From Polychytrium aggregatum (Eukaryota > Chytridiomycota > Chytridiomycetes > Polychytriales), in contig NW_026516225.1 in assembly GCF_025602895.1 (NCBI RefSeq), positions 496,001 to 560,000 of the forward strand: a stretch of 64,000 bases of DNA, in the 5' to 3' direction. A program made the translations under genes and the position numbers. The notes below the pieces were generated by a model that was not told the origin of the DNA, made no database searches, and saw only the letters and a program-made list of their open reading frames with translations. Positions 33,921 to 46,166 of the stretch are shown piece after piece; the stretch's first letter is position 1, and each line of letters begins with the position of its first letter.

Positions 33921-36900
33921 TCACACACCTTTCAATGCCGTGCCAAGCATCTCAACTGGAAAGGTGCAATAATAGAGTTAGTACTGCGGCAAGACTCAGG
34001 ACCACAGCCCACAGCCATGCGTCCGTTGTGTGCAGCCCACAGCCATGCGTCCGTTGTGTGCAGCCCGACACTTGCACTTGTCCGACTTACGATGCGAGAG
34101 CCCGTGGCTGGCCAGGTTGCCGACAGCGTCGATCAGGAACCGCATCGATGCGCGGAACTCCTCGTGGAGGTTGTCAAGGGTCTGGCTGAACTCCAGCTGT
34201 CGCATTTCGATCTCGCGGACGACGCTCTCTTCGAGCCGTTCGAGGTTTTGGCGGTGGCTCTGCTGTGCCATGGCGATTGCTGCCCCGGCTGTCCCGCGCC
34301 CTGTCGACTTTGGAATTGCCCGCCGTGGCTGCGTAACAGGTGCAGTCGAAGGTGTGATTTCGCCGCCAGCCCTGAAGGTGCCCGGAGGACCTTTGCGCTG
34401 CACCCTCAGCCTCTCCAGCGTCGCCGGCGCAATTTTGACAGTGCTCCAGGGATTCCCGGGATTCCGGTCGGGTCCGTCGATCTCGCGGTCCTCGGCTTCT
34501 GTGGACTCGCGTGGAGACGGACGTGCCAAGGGGTTGTCATAATAGTGGCATAATAACGTATACGCGATGCAGAGCTCCATGGTTTCCTTGAGCTGGTTCA
34601 GGATGACGAGAGTCTAGTGGTGGGATGTGGCAGCAAGTTTATCAGCCAAGACACCGGATCTGGCCCCACCGTCACAGTCCAGCACCGTACCTTGGGGTTG
34701 AGCAGACACCGATCTCTAACGGTGGTTACAAACTCGTCGTGCGCGGTTTTGATCTGCTGAATGTCGCAGAATGTGGAGATGCTGGCCAGGAACTTTGTGC
34801 TCTCGGTGTTGATTACCTGCGGGCCAAAGCCGCATCAGCGCCAATAGCAACAACCGATCGATCCGAGGCGATTCGTCCATTCTGCTACGCTATACCGCCT
34901 CTGCTCTCCGTCCAGCTTGCACTGCATTGGTCACCACGCAATATCGCGGCTATCTCGACAGCGTCCGTAAAGTGCCCAGCATTGCTGCAGCACCGAGAAC
35001 ACACCGTGGTCATGATGTAGTTGTGGAAGGTGTTGATAAAGTGGTGCAGCTGACTGCGGAGAGCCACGCGCTTGCGCTGGATGTCTGTCGTCCACGGACT
35101 TCCCCGACCTCGCGAGAGCTCCTCGGATGTGAGTAGGCTAAACTGTGTGCGTTTGACCTGGAATAGGAGACCCGTGATGAGGTTGTACTTGTCCAGGATC
35201 TCGGGTGTGATGATGTTGTTGATGGGCCAAGGCGCCTGCGGTTGAGAATATACCGCACCGTCAGTTTCGCACATGGAGGGGAGCCGTCGGCGGCCGTTCC
35301 AAGACAATGTCGTTGCAATTGGCTTACTTCATAGTGAAGGCTTATCGCGGCCAGATGCTGCAGAGCATCGGGGCTGGTTTTACATAGGTCTGGATTGCAG
35401 ATAGACGCTCCCATAATGGAAGAGTCCACTACAATGTCGGAGCATGTCACTAGCTCGTGGAACAGACTACCGATAATGTGAGGCTCGAACCACAAATCCC
35501 TTGTGAGAATCTGCAAGCAGTCAATCGAATGGCGGAAAGGAGAGTATGAGTTCGTAAGACAGCATCAATCCAGCAACGCAACAACTGAGGCAAGCAAGTT
35601 CGCAAGGCGCCGTCATTGTGGACTGTGGTCAGGACGCACGGTTCAAGGGAAGAAATCAGATCACTGCCGAGGTTGCATCGAACTCCCACCTTCTGGTAAA
35701 CGGCATGGCAAAACGATTGCATAACATGTCCGGCCATGAACAAATAGACGGACTGGAGGCATTCCAGATGCTGTCTGAGCTTGGCGCTCTGAAACAAAAG
35801 CTGAGTTGACAGATGCGAGGCCAGCTCGTACTGCGGCATAATCTCAGCACGCATCGCCGAGACCAAGGTATCATCGAACGGCTCCCAGAGGCAGGCTAGC
35901 GGGCGGAATGGCGGAGTTGTCGTTGTGTCGTTGTGCCGTTGTGTCGTTGCATGGATTGTCGATCCAAGACAGCGGTCCACAGAGATGCAATTCAGGGCAA
36001 ATGGCGTGAGAATCGAGCCGCACTCCACATTGCATCTGCTCTGCTTGGTAGCAGCCGACCAAAGCAATGCCCTCCAAATGTGTGCCAAGGGTATCAATGA
36101 CATATTACCGAACATCGTCCTGGAAATGATGTACGGAGAGCGTCTCTTGGGAATGCAAGCTACGAAACCATGGAGTCGGGCAACAGTCGGTGCATTCGGG
36201 TGACTGAGCGGATAGTCAGGGAGGTTCTGTGGCGAGGGATCTTCACAACCAACCGACGCACTGATTCTCGCTACTGTCCTTCCGTGAAGCGATCCTTGGG
36301 TTGGCCGATTGCTCGGAGGGATCTGCGAGATGCGAAACGACACAGCTGATCAATCACTGTTCATTCCGCGCAGTCGCTGAAGAGCATAGCAGCGTTGATA
36401 ACGATGTTGGCGAATCCACCCTCCAAGGATCTATCCGGGGCTCGCCTTACTTCAGCGCCATGTGTTGCACGGATCACATTCAGCGCCTTGCCAGCCGAAA
36501 AGATATGCTCTCTCAGCGGCTTTAAGAACTTTGGCAGAGGCGTTTCCTTGAGCCGATACCGCCCGTCCCAGAACCGATACGAGTGCTGAGCGACCGTTGT
36601 ATCTCTGGAAATTCAGCATCGGAGATGAGCCAGCGATGCCAAACAGGGATGCCCGATACTGTGAAGCAAATATCTGGGGCTTAACAGCAGATTCGGCGGG
36701 AAGACGCGCCGCACTTACTCGTGTATGAAGAACTCGTTCGACAAGTCATGGATGGATCCTTCGTAGATCCATGCTTCAATCAAATCCAGCAGCGGTCCTG
36801 TTGATCTCAGAAACAGGTCGGTGTAGAGTTCGAATTCGTCGGGCGAGTTCGAGCTCTGGCTGTTCACCATGCCGTCATGCGTGAGAGCGCCAATGGACCA

Positions 36901-39270
36901 GCAGAGTTATGGAGTGGTACAAATCCAAGAGCAGGATAGATGACACAACTCGGAAAGCAAACAAAGATGTGGGGCATGGTATAAAGGATATAGTATGTCC
37001 AAGAGAATTGTCACGGAAACTGAACGATCGTATCCCTCGTCTGTGGGTGTGAATGGCGCCCAAGCGGCCAGAACGCATGTCAGCGGCTGCATACCAATCC
37101 ATGAAATCCAGCAAGATGTCGAGGCATTTGCGGCTCCCTGTTCCTATCATTACCTGACAGGCATCGGCGTTGGACTTCGTTGGTGATGTGAGTGAGCTTG
37201 CCGAGTCTTCGAATCGAAGGCATGAGCTCGGAAGTAAGATCCAACAATGTGGCGACTTCCGGTGGCTCATCACCTGAGGATAAAACAGTTGGTCAAGAGT
37301 GTCCTGATCATCACCATCACCATCACCATCACCATCACCATCACCATCACCATCACCATCACCATCACCATCACCATCACCATCACCATCACCATTCCGA
37401 CGACCAAGCAGAGAGGCGAAACATACGGTGGGTCCTCTTGAGCGTGTATCGGTACTTTCTTTCCAGCATTGCCAACGTTTCGCCGAACTCGGCACTGTAA
37501 TTGGACAAAGCGGACGCAAATGCCTGTGCAGTCCGCGAAAGGCCAGAACCAGCCTCTTGAAAGATGCTGTATCGTCGATGGGGCAGTTCTTAGCATAGCA
37601 AGCCGTTGGTAGCTGGCGCGATCGCAGTAGAGGCTCTGATCGATCGTACGTACGTCTCGTTGAACAGCCTCAGCCGATCCATATCGCTACCCAGCTGGGC
37701 GAACGGTGCCAGCAAGGACTCGAGTGCCGAGTCAGTCAGGTGCGTTAACGACATTTTCCTGGAGAACTGCAAGGAGCGATAGCTGTTAGTCTTTGACGGT
37801 CGTTATGCTTGAGCGACAGGCCGCACAACTGGATCTGCGACAGGGCGAGGGCACTCACCCGGTAGGATCCATTACCGTCCTTGATGAACGCATGGGTAGG
37901 TAGCCCGGCCAACATCAACAGGGTCTCCCGAATGACATCGAGTTCAGCGACGTAGCAGCCAGAGCCCGCTGCGAGGCCCGATGTCCTGGGATGACTCGCT
38001 TCGTGACGGTAGAGCGACGGATCTGCATCAACCAGTATAATGCAGCTGAGTCGACCGCACTTGTTCATGGTCATATCTGGCAGAACTCGTTCATCCCACC
38101 AGATTGCGGACACCGAATCATACTCAGCGACGTAGCGTCCTTGATGGAGAATTCCTTTTCGACCTCTGCGCAACCGTGTGCCAGGACGAGACTGCGTTCA
38201 GCTCGAGAGTCGCCTCACTGCAAGCATCAGCGGCAATCGCAGCATCCAGAACATCCAACAACATCCAACAACATCCAACAACATCCAACAACATCCAGCA
38301 TCGCGACTCGCCTTTGATCGTCTTGTAAGTTTGCCAGTACTGCCGGGCGACAAGATCCAGTACCAGCGCCGAGGACTCGTTGTTCTGCGGCTCAGCCTCG
38401 AGTTGCTGTGGGAGACGGTTGATTAAGATCGGACGGAAGGACGACGGTGCTTCTCGAGAACAATTTGGTATCAAGAGTACACCGTGTACTGGAAGATGAA
38501 TCCGTCTCCAGCGTTCCATAGCGCCACACTGTACCTCCGGTGGGTCATGGTATTCGGGAATGTACGAATCTCCTGCGCTGTCAGACTCCCATCCTGCGAA
38601 ATCGTCATCGTCGCTGTCCAGAGTATCATGGGCTTCCGGGACAGTGTTCCAGTGAGCCCCAACGAGAGGCTCCTCCCCGATGATGTGCTTCCAGGTCAAA
38701 AGTTGGGACTGCGCCTCGTCTTCCTTGAGGGGGCTGGGTTCGTACTGGTGGTCGACAGGGCTCCGGGAGAGCTCAAGGATCAGCCGCAGCATGTCGTATT
38801 TCTGCATGGACAGCCGAGCGGATCAGCATGCTGGGCTCAATGAGGGTATATAGGCGCTGTATTTTGTTGGATTTGGTTGCATCTACTCACTTCAGGATGA
38901 ACGAGGCGATTGGTGAGTTGTCCCAAAAGCTCGGTCCGATCTCCTCGGTTCCGGATCTTGAGCTTATCGCGCAGGCTGGATGAAGATGAGTAGATACGTC
39001 CATGGTCAGGTTGCCTGGTTCGGACGACAACAACGGCTGGCGATCGCTCATCTCAGCATATCATGAATTAATCGGCATCCCCAGGCCGTCAACATGCCCA
39101 TTGAGCTGCCTCTGGATCTGGTTGGGATTGGTTGAGAGGAACGAGTGCATTTTGAGGGTCCGGGTGTGCTTCAGCCGCGCAGCTTGGAACTCGGGGGTTG
39201 TCGGCGGATGACCCGTCAGGTGCTCGACGAGCTGGTCGAGGAGCTCCAGGGCAGTGCGGTCCAGGACCAT
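33921..39270 (-). CDS. Gamma-tubulin complex component (Spc97/Spc98 family, GCP5-like)
   Basis: Subunit of the ring complex that nucleates microtubules at the spindle pole/basal body. At least a dozen exons. Well-placed ones are 38975-38891, the start of exon 3 at 38801, 37273-37154 and the last exon 33955-33921; others are approximate. The first ATG is at 39270 (MVLDRTALELLDQLVEHL). Family landmarks in order: LTWKHIIGEEPLVGAHW; a RETLLMLAGLPTHAF segment; LESLLAPFAQLG; LRSTGPLLDLIEAWIYEGSI; HSYRFWDGRY with PLREHIFSAGKALNVI; YQLASHL-type helices followed by LQSVYLFMAGHVMQSF; PWPINNI-ITPEILDKYN and VKRTQ; LRSQLHHFINTFHNYIM; and IKTAHDEFVTTVRDRCLL. The order of grip1 and grip2 landmarks and the WIYEG motif suggest GCP5, but GCP4/GCP6 is not excluded. 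The Arg/Pro-rich insert near the C-terminus is unusual. Several introns contain tandem repeats. Confidence 0.85.
34008..34063 (-). repeat. 28-bp exact tandem duplication in the last GCP intron
   Basis: Two identical adjacent 28-base units inside the intron 34090-33956. Confidence 0.95.
37309..37392 (-). repeat. CATCAC hexanucleotide microsatellite, 14 perfect units
   Basis: An 84-base uninterrupted array within the GCP intron 37436-37274, starting about 45 bases inside the 5' splice site. On the plus strand it reads as polyHis in a spurious frame. Confidence 0.97.
38251..38300 (-). repeat. 10-bp tandem repeat ACATCCAACA
   Basis: Four perfect units and one diverged unit, in a probable intron of the gamma-tubulin complex gene. 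Confidence 0.9.
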
Positions 39271-40336
39271 ATTGCGGGACAGGAAAGCGGCGGCCGAGCG
39301 ATCGTGGACGGGGCTGATGCATGGCCAAGGAGCTGATGTGCAATGAAGGAAAGGGACCAAGAGAGCGGACAGCACGCTCTCGGGGCCTCCTCGGTCGGCG
39401 AGAGCACGTCTCGTCCTGGTTTGTTTGATCATGGTTTGTTTGATCATGGTTTGTTTGATCATGGTGGAATGATTCGGGATGCGTGATATGCAAGACTCAG
39501 TGTCCAAGGGACTGGTGCTGTGGCTGCTTTTGGGAATACCTCATATGATGGCTCGCAGAAGCAAGGGAGGGTATACCCATCGAACCCTCGGAGTCAAGTA
39601 TCTGCCCGATGCGTTGAACAGCACCATCGCCAGATGCCCGTGAGCCCGAACACATCCGACAATTCGCTCGACCTATCTTGACATCGGCACATCACTCGGT
39701 CCAACGGGCCGAATGCACATTGTATCTCAATACTGTGCTCCTCAGTCCAACAACAGTTGATGTGCAGGACACCACTCTCCCGTTTCGCTCTGCACGCCCT
39801 GTAATGTTCGCAACATGGCCACATACGTGAGCGATTTACTTGAATATCATGAATATGTGCAGGCGCTTCAAAGCGTGGCCATCGCAGCTCATGCCCATCA
39901 TGACAGTATAACCAGCCTCTTAGTCGCAACGCGCGAGTCGATATCGTTCTCAGCGATCGGCCAACCATACTCAGCGCCAACCTGCACCAACATTGGCCCG
40001 CACGGTGCCCAGCAGTCCAATCTCCAATGTCCCAGCCCATCGGCGACCTGCCGTTCGCAATAGATCAGTGGCCGCGAAGGAGACCACCGAACGACAGGCA
40101 GCTTGGCCCACTCTGGATTCGTTTTTCAAAGCCTGTCTCATCGCTCGCATCCTCACTCGCATCCTGGCTGCCATCGATCGTTTCCTGGGCCTGCCAACCT
40201 TCGTCTCTGCCAAAGCAACTGCTTGGTCGTATCGCTCACCATCCTCAGGGTCATCGACCCAGAGTCCCTTTCCATCGCCCCAACCACACCCGCCCCCAAC
40301 AATACGCCCGCACTCGCATTGGGTCTGAGTCGCCGC
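39271..40336. other. Divergent intergenic region
   Basis: Separates the starts of the gamma-tubulin complex gene and the kinesin gene, so two microtubule genes share an upstream region. It contains a 15-bp triple repeat; no additional gene is supported. Confidence 0.5.
39419..39463 (+). repeat. 15-bp tandem repeat, three units
   Basis: GGTTTGTTTGATCAT repeated three times without change, about 150 bases upstream of the gamma-tubulin complex start codon. Confidence 0.95.
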
Positions 40337-42423
40337 ATGCAATCGCCATCGTCCACCAGCATCTCTGGGTCCCACGCCCCCTCGCTCATTTCGCTATCGA
40401 CTCTGGGAGCGTCGGGGCACGCCAGTGCATCCGAGAAGCAGCGAAAGGGCCGAAATACGCTGCCCAGCCGTGGAATCCGAGGAACCGCCGAGCCGGATGC
40501 CATCAGCTCGCGCATCCAAGTTGCTGTGCGCATCCGGCCACCGTCGCAGTCCAGGATCCTGTCGTCGTCGGCGTCAATCATCTCGGGAACGTCCTCTCTG
40601 GCGGCGTGTTCGTCGACCATCACGGCCCTGTCCAAAAACACGTTGTCAGTCTCTGATCCCAGTTCCCGAAAGCCCCCTCGGCCCTACTCGGTCGATCAGC
40701 TGTATACCGACACCTCCCGGCAGTCCGAGATCTACGAGTCGTCTGTACGCGGCATCATCGACAAATGCCTCGAGGGCTACAACGGGTGCATTTTTGTCTA
40801 TGGACAGACGGGCTCTGGCAAGACTTTCACCATGAGCGGACACGCTGGCGACGAAGGCATCATGCTGCGGGCGGGGCGACATGTCTTTTCGTTCATCGAG
40901 GCATCGCCGCAGGTCGAGTTCAAGGTGAAGGCCAGCTACATGGAGATTTACCAGGAGAACCTGACTGACCTTCTCATGGGGAAGAATAGCCAAGGTGGGT
41001 CTTTGAGAGGGCGCAGCGGTCCAAGCACCGAGGCAGGCGCAAGTACCCATGGGTCGCTCGGCAAGCGGCAGCAAGTGAATTCATCGACCAGGGCAACGCA
41101 CGGATGAGCGAATGCGCCAAATATCCTGTGATTCGATGCACCTTTCTCACCATCGTCGCGCTGGCTGCTGCTTCTCCAGGTGATCTGCGAATCCGTCTCG
41201 ACCCCGAGTCCCTCACAGGACGAGACGTGTATGTGCAGGGTCTCACGGAGAAATACATCACTCGGTACGAGGACTACTTGAAGGTTATCTCAACCGGGGC
41301 TCGAAACAGAACCATTGCGGAAACCAACATGAATGACACCAGCTCAAGGTCCCATTGCATACTGACGCTGATGATTCATCAGTGGCCATGTTCCAAAGCC
41401 GCTCCGCCAGACGGTCTGGACGAGATTGACGAGATTGCGCCAGCAGCCGAGTGTCCAGCCCCGGTGACGGCGTCGGCGGCTGTCGCCGTTGGCCCCCAGA
41501 AGGTATCCAAGATCCACCTCATCGATTTGGCCGGCTCGGAGAGATGCGACGGCACCCAGGCAACCGGATTGCGATTGCGTGAGGGCATCAACATCAACCA
41601 GTCGCTCCTGGCGCTCACCAACGTCATCCATGCGTTGACGGCGTCGCAAAAGCACATTCCGTACCGAGACTCGAAGCTCACGCATCTCTTGAGCGACAGC
41701 ATCGGCGGCAATTCGCTGACGCTCATGATCACCTGCGTCAACCCGGCACGCTCGTGCTATGAAGAAACAATATCGACACTTCGGTTCGCGGAGCGGGTCA
41801 AGAAAGTGACCAACCGCGCGCGCATCAATGTGGAAAAGACATCGCTGAGGTAAGGCACAGCATGCACCCACGCCTGAGGAATGCACCGCACCACGTCGGC
41901 TCGACTGTACAGGCTTTGCTGATCCTGTCTACACGGCTGCGGATCCAGGATATCGGAGCTCGAGTCGGAGCTGGCGTTGCTGCGGTCGCTCCTTTCGACT
42001 TGCCGGTGCTCGGACCCCAAGCCGGTGGTGCTCGAGCAGGGGCAGCAGACCGAGGACGACTTTGCGGGGCTACCGCGAATTGCAAGCATAGCAGACCTAC
42101 CGAGTCTGGTTGATCTCGATATGGTCGTTCCTTCGCAGCGGGACATGCAGGTCCAAACCATCTCGATGTTTGCGGCCAATGAGCCCATGGCCGGCGTGGA
42201 CTGGAGAGCCCGACTCTCGAGGTGGTGGTTCCGAGCTCGCGAGTGGGTGCGCAACCCAAAGGCCGCCAAGATTGTTCCCCAGTCCATCTCCAAGGTGCAC
42301 AGCGAGCGAGTGCAAGGCTCGCTCACTCACAGCGGAGCCAGAAGGACAACGTCCACGCCGGGGAGCGGCAGCGTAGCCAGCGACCTGCCACCGCACAGCG
42401 TCTTGACCGAGGAGCTGCTCTGA
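40337..42423 (+). CDS. Kinesin motor protein, short form
   Basis: ATP-driven microtubule motor. Exons 40337-40994, 41180-41849 and 41949-42423 join to 600 residues. The start is the first ATG of the frame (an upstream TTG-led extension is unlikely). An ~85-residue Ser-rich leader precedes the motor core (SSRIQVAVRIRPPS). Motor motifs are intact: P-loop GQTGSGKT at 156-163, switch I NDTSSRSH near 270-277, switch II DLAGSE at 335-340, and HIPYRDSKLTHLL. The core carries an Ala/Pro-rich insert (GLDEIDEIAPAAECPAPV) before switch II. The neck is ISELESELALLRSLL, a short heptad stretch, and the remaining ~150 residues have no long coiled coil. The N-terminal motor position suggests a plus-end motor; the subfamily is not clear to me. 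Confidence 0.92.
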
Positions 42424-42801
42424 GCCCGCAGGAACAATACACGGATGCATTGGGCTGCAGGGTTGTAGCGCATCGATGGGATGCATTGCGCCGATGGGTT
42501 GCTTCATCCGTGGGAACGGGGAGCGAGGCTGCTCTCGGTGCGCTCTCGATGTGCTCTCGGTGCTCTCCCGCTGGCCGTGGCGGTGCTGACACCGCCTCCG
42601 TCCAAGCCGCGCTCTCCATACAGCCCTCCGGCTCGGCCTTCGTCCTGCTCTTGCATCCATTGCCCTCAACTCCATCGCCCTCAACTCCATCTGCCCTCGA
42701 CTCCGTCTGCTCTTGCATCCATCTTCCTGCCCTCGGCTCCTTCTGCCATCGACTCTGTCTCCGTCGATCTCTGGTCTGAACCGTCTGCATCCTCCAGCAA
42801 C
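42424..42801. other. Short intergenic region
   Basis: Between the kinesin stop and the M13 peptidase start. It has CTCGACTCC/CTCAACTCC-like repeats near 42665-42710 and is otherwise featureless. Confidence 0.5.
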
Positions 42802-45548
42802 ATGGTTGTTCTGTCGCTTCTGTGGGCAGGAGCCTTGGCATCTCTTGCCACCCTCTCCTCGGCGTCGTCCGACAGTGGTAGGACGCCTTTGATTCCTCTG
42901 CGGGCACCGGCGCTCTGTTGGGCTCGCTCTTTGCTGCTTGCGGTCGTATGGATCCCTGGTACTCTTGAGAGACACCGCGGATATCAGTCGCTGACACCAC
43001 TGTGTCTCCCCAACCAGCACCCGTCCATCTCCAGATCCGAACTGAGGAGTCGCAGCCCACTGTCGCCCCCGACTTCCCGCATCTGGTCGGGCACGAGCGT
43101 CTGCTTTCGTGGATGAACCGCTCGGTCGATCCATGCCATGACTTTTATGCCTACACATGCGGCGGCTATGATGCCAAATACGCCAACCAGAACCCGGCCA
43201 GTGTCCTTGCGCTCATGGGTCGGTCCAACGCCAAGCTGGTCCAGAATATCTTTGAGCAAAAGATTGATCTGTCCTCCCAGTCTAGCGTCGATAGCACCCT
43301 GCTGAAGAAAGCCGTTAGCTATTACCAAGCCTGCACCGACGTCAAGCTCATCAGCTCTCGTGGGTTTTCGCCGCTCAGGCCCTACGCCCAGAAGATCGTG
43401 GACTATTGCGCCCCCTCGAGTAACCACAGCGTCCCGTGGATCTTTGGAAAGCTACAAGAGATGGCCACGCCGCCGCTGTTTGAGACGGTCTACGACCAAG
43501 TTGCGCTGTCGTCCGACAAGGGCATGCGGCTGATCTTTGATCCGGCCCCGATGTACCAGGTCGATCCCTCACTCGTCAAGCAGGTTCTTTCGGTCTATGT
43601 GACCGAGAATCTCATCGAGCTGGGAGACTCGGAGCTGGATCAGGTGGCCCAGTGGATCGTCGATCTGGAAATTGCCGGCATCGGACTGGTCAAGTCGATA
43701 TCGTCGTGAGTATCTTGGCCTCGGAGCGAGCGATCACTGGTGGCTGAGCACGCTTGGTTTTGGCTCGGGAGCGGCTGCACTGGCAACGAAGCGCTCGGCA
43801 GTCTCAGCACGTCCAGCCTCTTGTGGCCGTCGAAAAGCTAATCCTGCCCGCCCGATCCTCTCGCCCAACAGCAAGCGGGACTCGGCAATGATATACGAGG
43901 ACATCAGCACCTACACCAACGTCGATGACCTCAGCTCCCTCACCAACCTCGACTGGAAGGACTACCTCGAGGCCCTGGACATGCAAAAGGTCAAGAGTGT
44001 CTATCTCTCCGGCGACCACGATACCTGGATCTCGGTGTTCAAGAGCATCTCCAAGTTTGATCGCCAGCACTTGGGCTACTTTTTCCTGTGGCGCCTGGCC
44101 TGTGCTCACTTTGGCAAGCTGAGCACTCCTTACTACGACTTGAGCGGCAAGATTCTCCAGGGCATTGTCCAAGTCCGCCGACTGGATGCCACGCCTTACG
44201 ACCGCGTCTCGGTGTACCAGGCGGACTGCGTCCGAGAAATGGGTATCAACCTGAACTATCTGACCGGCTATCTGTATGTCAAGAACGCATTCAATGGTGA
44301 GCGCCCCGGCTGCATTGGCCGCTTTGGTGGATTCCTCACGTTGATTGGTGCCCTCGATGCCCATGCCCATCATGCTGGGCAATTGTTCGCGCTGGCCGTT
44401 TCCAATCGCTGCTGCTCTGCAACCACCCGCTGATCCTTCATTGCTATCTTTGCTGGCCTTCTCATAGACACCCAACTCGCCCCGGCCGAAAGTCTCACTT
44501 CAAATATCCTTGGGTCCTTCAAGGACATGATCGCCGTGTCGCAGTGGCTGGACCAGTCGTCCAAGGACGCCGCCGAGCAGAAGCTGCGCTCTCTCACCGA
44601 GATTGTCGGCTATCCCGACTGGCTCAGCAACTCGCAGGTCGTCGTCGACTTCCACGCCAGCCTCGAGTTTTCGCCTACGACCTATCTTGAAAACGCGATC
44701 ACAGCGAGCTCGTTCAAGGGCCTTGCCCTCTCGCGCGCTCATCTCGCCAACGAAACTCGCATCGGCACGCTGATGGGATATCCGTGGGAAGTCAATGCCT
44801 TCTACGAGCAGACCACTCTGACGATGCAGATCAATGCCGGTATCCTGCAGCGCCCACTCTTCAGCCGCAACAACCCAGACGCGATGAACTATGGCTCGCT
44901 GGGCACCATCATTGGCCACGAGGTTGGACATGCCTTTGATTCAACTGGATACACGATCGACTACCGGGGCCGTCTGCACAGCTGGTGGTCGGAGGAGTCG
45001 CGGAGGAACTTTGTCAGCCGCGCAAAGTGCTTTGCCGACCAGTACGGCAACATGACTCTGACCCTCAACGACGGCAGGGTCGTCAGCATTGACGGCGAGG
45101 TGACCTTGACCGAGACCATCGCCGACAATGTTGGCCTGAACGCAGCGCTGCGGGCCTTTTCGGGCAAGATCGGCCAGTCCCAGCTGGACCTCCCTATGGA
45201 TGGCTTTGCCGGCCTCACGGCCTCGCAGGTCTTTTTCATCTCCTTTGGACAGACGTGGTGCTCCCCTCTTGCCGACGAGCTGGTGCTCCACCGAGTAAGT
45301 GGCTGTCCTTGCCTTCTGCTGCTTTCGTTGACCGTGCTCGAGGGTTTCTTTTGCGCAGAAGTCAGACTAACCGGCCGGGCTTTCGACTGCAATTGCGACA
45401 GATCTCGGACAAGGACCCTCACCCCCCGAGCCAGCTCCGCGTCGCCGGTGCCGTCGCCAATCTGCCCGAGTTTTACACAACCTTCCAATGCAAGCCTCCG
45501 TCCGCCTCGTCGTCGGCCGCCACCACCAACATGTGCACGCTCTATTAG
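42802..45548 (+). CDS. M13 (neprilysin-type) zinc metallopeptidase
   Basis: Secreted or membrane endopeptidase of family M13. Exons 42802-42877, 43018-43705, 43872-44296, 44468-45294 and 45402-45548 give 720 residues with closed phase. The N-terminus (MVVLSLLWAGALASLATLSSA) is a signal peptide or signal anchor. The M13 N-terminal signature is present (NRSVDPCHDFYAYTCGGY). The catalytic domain contains NAFYEQTTLTMQINAGILQ, the zinc motif HEVGH at 547-551 with its preceding IIG, and ETIADNVGL with the third zinc ligand Glu612. The C-terminal HPPSQLRVAGAVANLPEF matches the substrate-binding region, and the chain ends in CTLY where the family usually has a Cys-x-x-Trp. Asn-linked sites support secretion. 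The substrate is unknown. Confidence 0.95.
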
Positions 45549-46166
45549 CAGCATCGTCGTTCGCTAGAGAACCGGGGCCAGCCAAAGGCTGCGGGCTCCG
45601 TCACGATTCCTATCTCGCTTGTTCTGCATCCGGTGTATGAACAAGAGGACCAGCTAAATCATCCCTTACCACACCCATCCAGCAATATACACGGTGAATG
45701 TTGCCATCCTGAGCGCTGTTTTGTGAGCGCCTGCTTGGGGGTAGCAAAAATAGGCAGGATGTGACTTTATTGTATTCAGCAATGGCAACGTCCCTTGAGA
45801 GATAGTGGCAAACACCAAGTTAGTCCACTTGAAAAGAGGGGGGCGATTGGTCCCTTGCCGCATGATGGCGACTCGAGACTGTCCAAAGTGAATGGCCGTG
45901 CGTCATGGGCTCAGGCAGGGTTGCGGAGGGTGTAGTTGGTCATCCATGTCGAATTTCTGTGGATCGATGAGGGCCAGCATATGCAGACCACCCAACAAGC
46001 ATCAGCAAACACATTGGCAAGTATCCCACAGGTCCCAGCAAGTATCCCACAGGTCCCAGCAAGTATCCCACAGGTCCCAGCAAGTATCCCACAGGTCCCA
46101 GCAAGTATCCCACAGGTCCCTGCATGCACGGCAGCCCCTCCAGAATGCCTCGCCACGACCATGCTC
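45549..46166. other. Convergent intergenic region
   Basis: Between the 3' ends of the M13 peptidase and CSN4 genes; it includes a 21-bp minisatellite. No gene is supported. Confidence 0.5.
46019..46120 (+). repeat. 21-bp minisatellite, five units
   Basis: AAGTATCCCACAGGTCCC is repeated with a 21-base period, nearly without divergence, immediately past the CSN4 stop codon. Confidence 0.95.

Noticed and set aside
37192-37500. Plus-strand frame with over 25 consecutive histidines
   Set aside because: It is the CATCAC microsatellite read in one frame, lying in an intron of the minus-strand gamma-tubulin complex gene.
46019-46120. Possible CRISPR-like array
   Set aside because: The 21-bp units are head to tail with no spacers, in a eukaryotic context; the same applies to 21975-22094 and 51526-51607.
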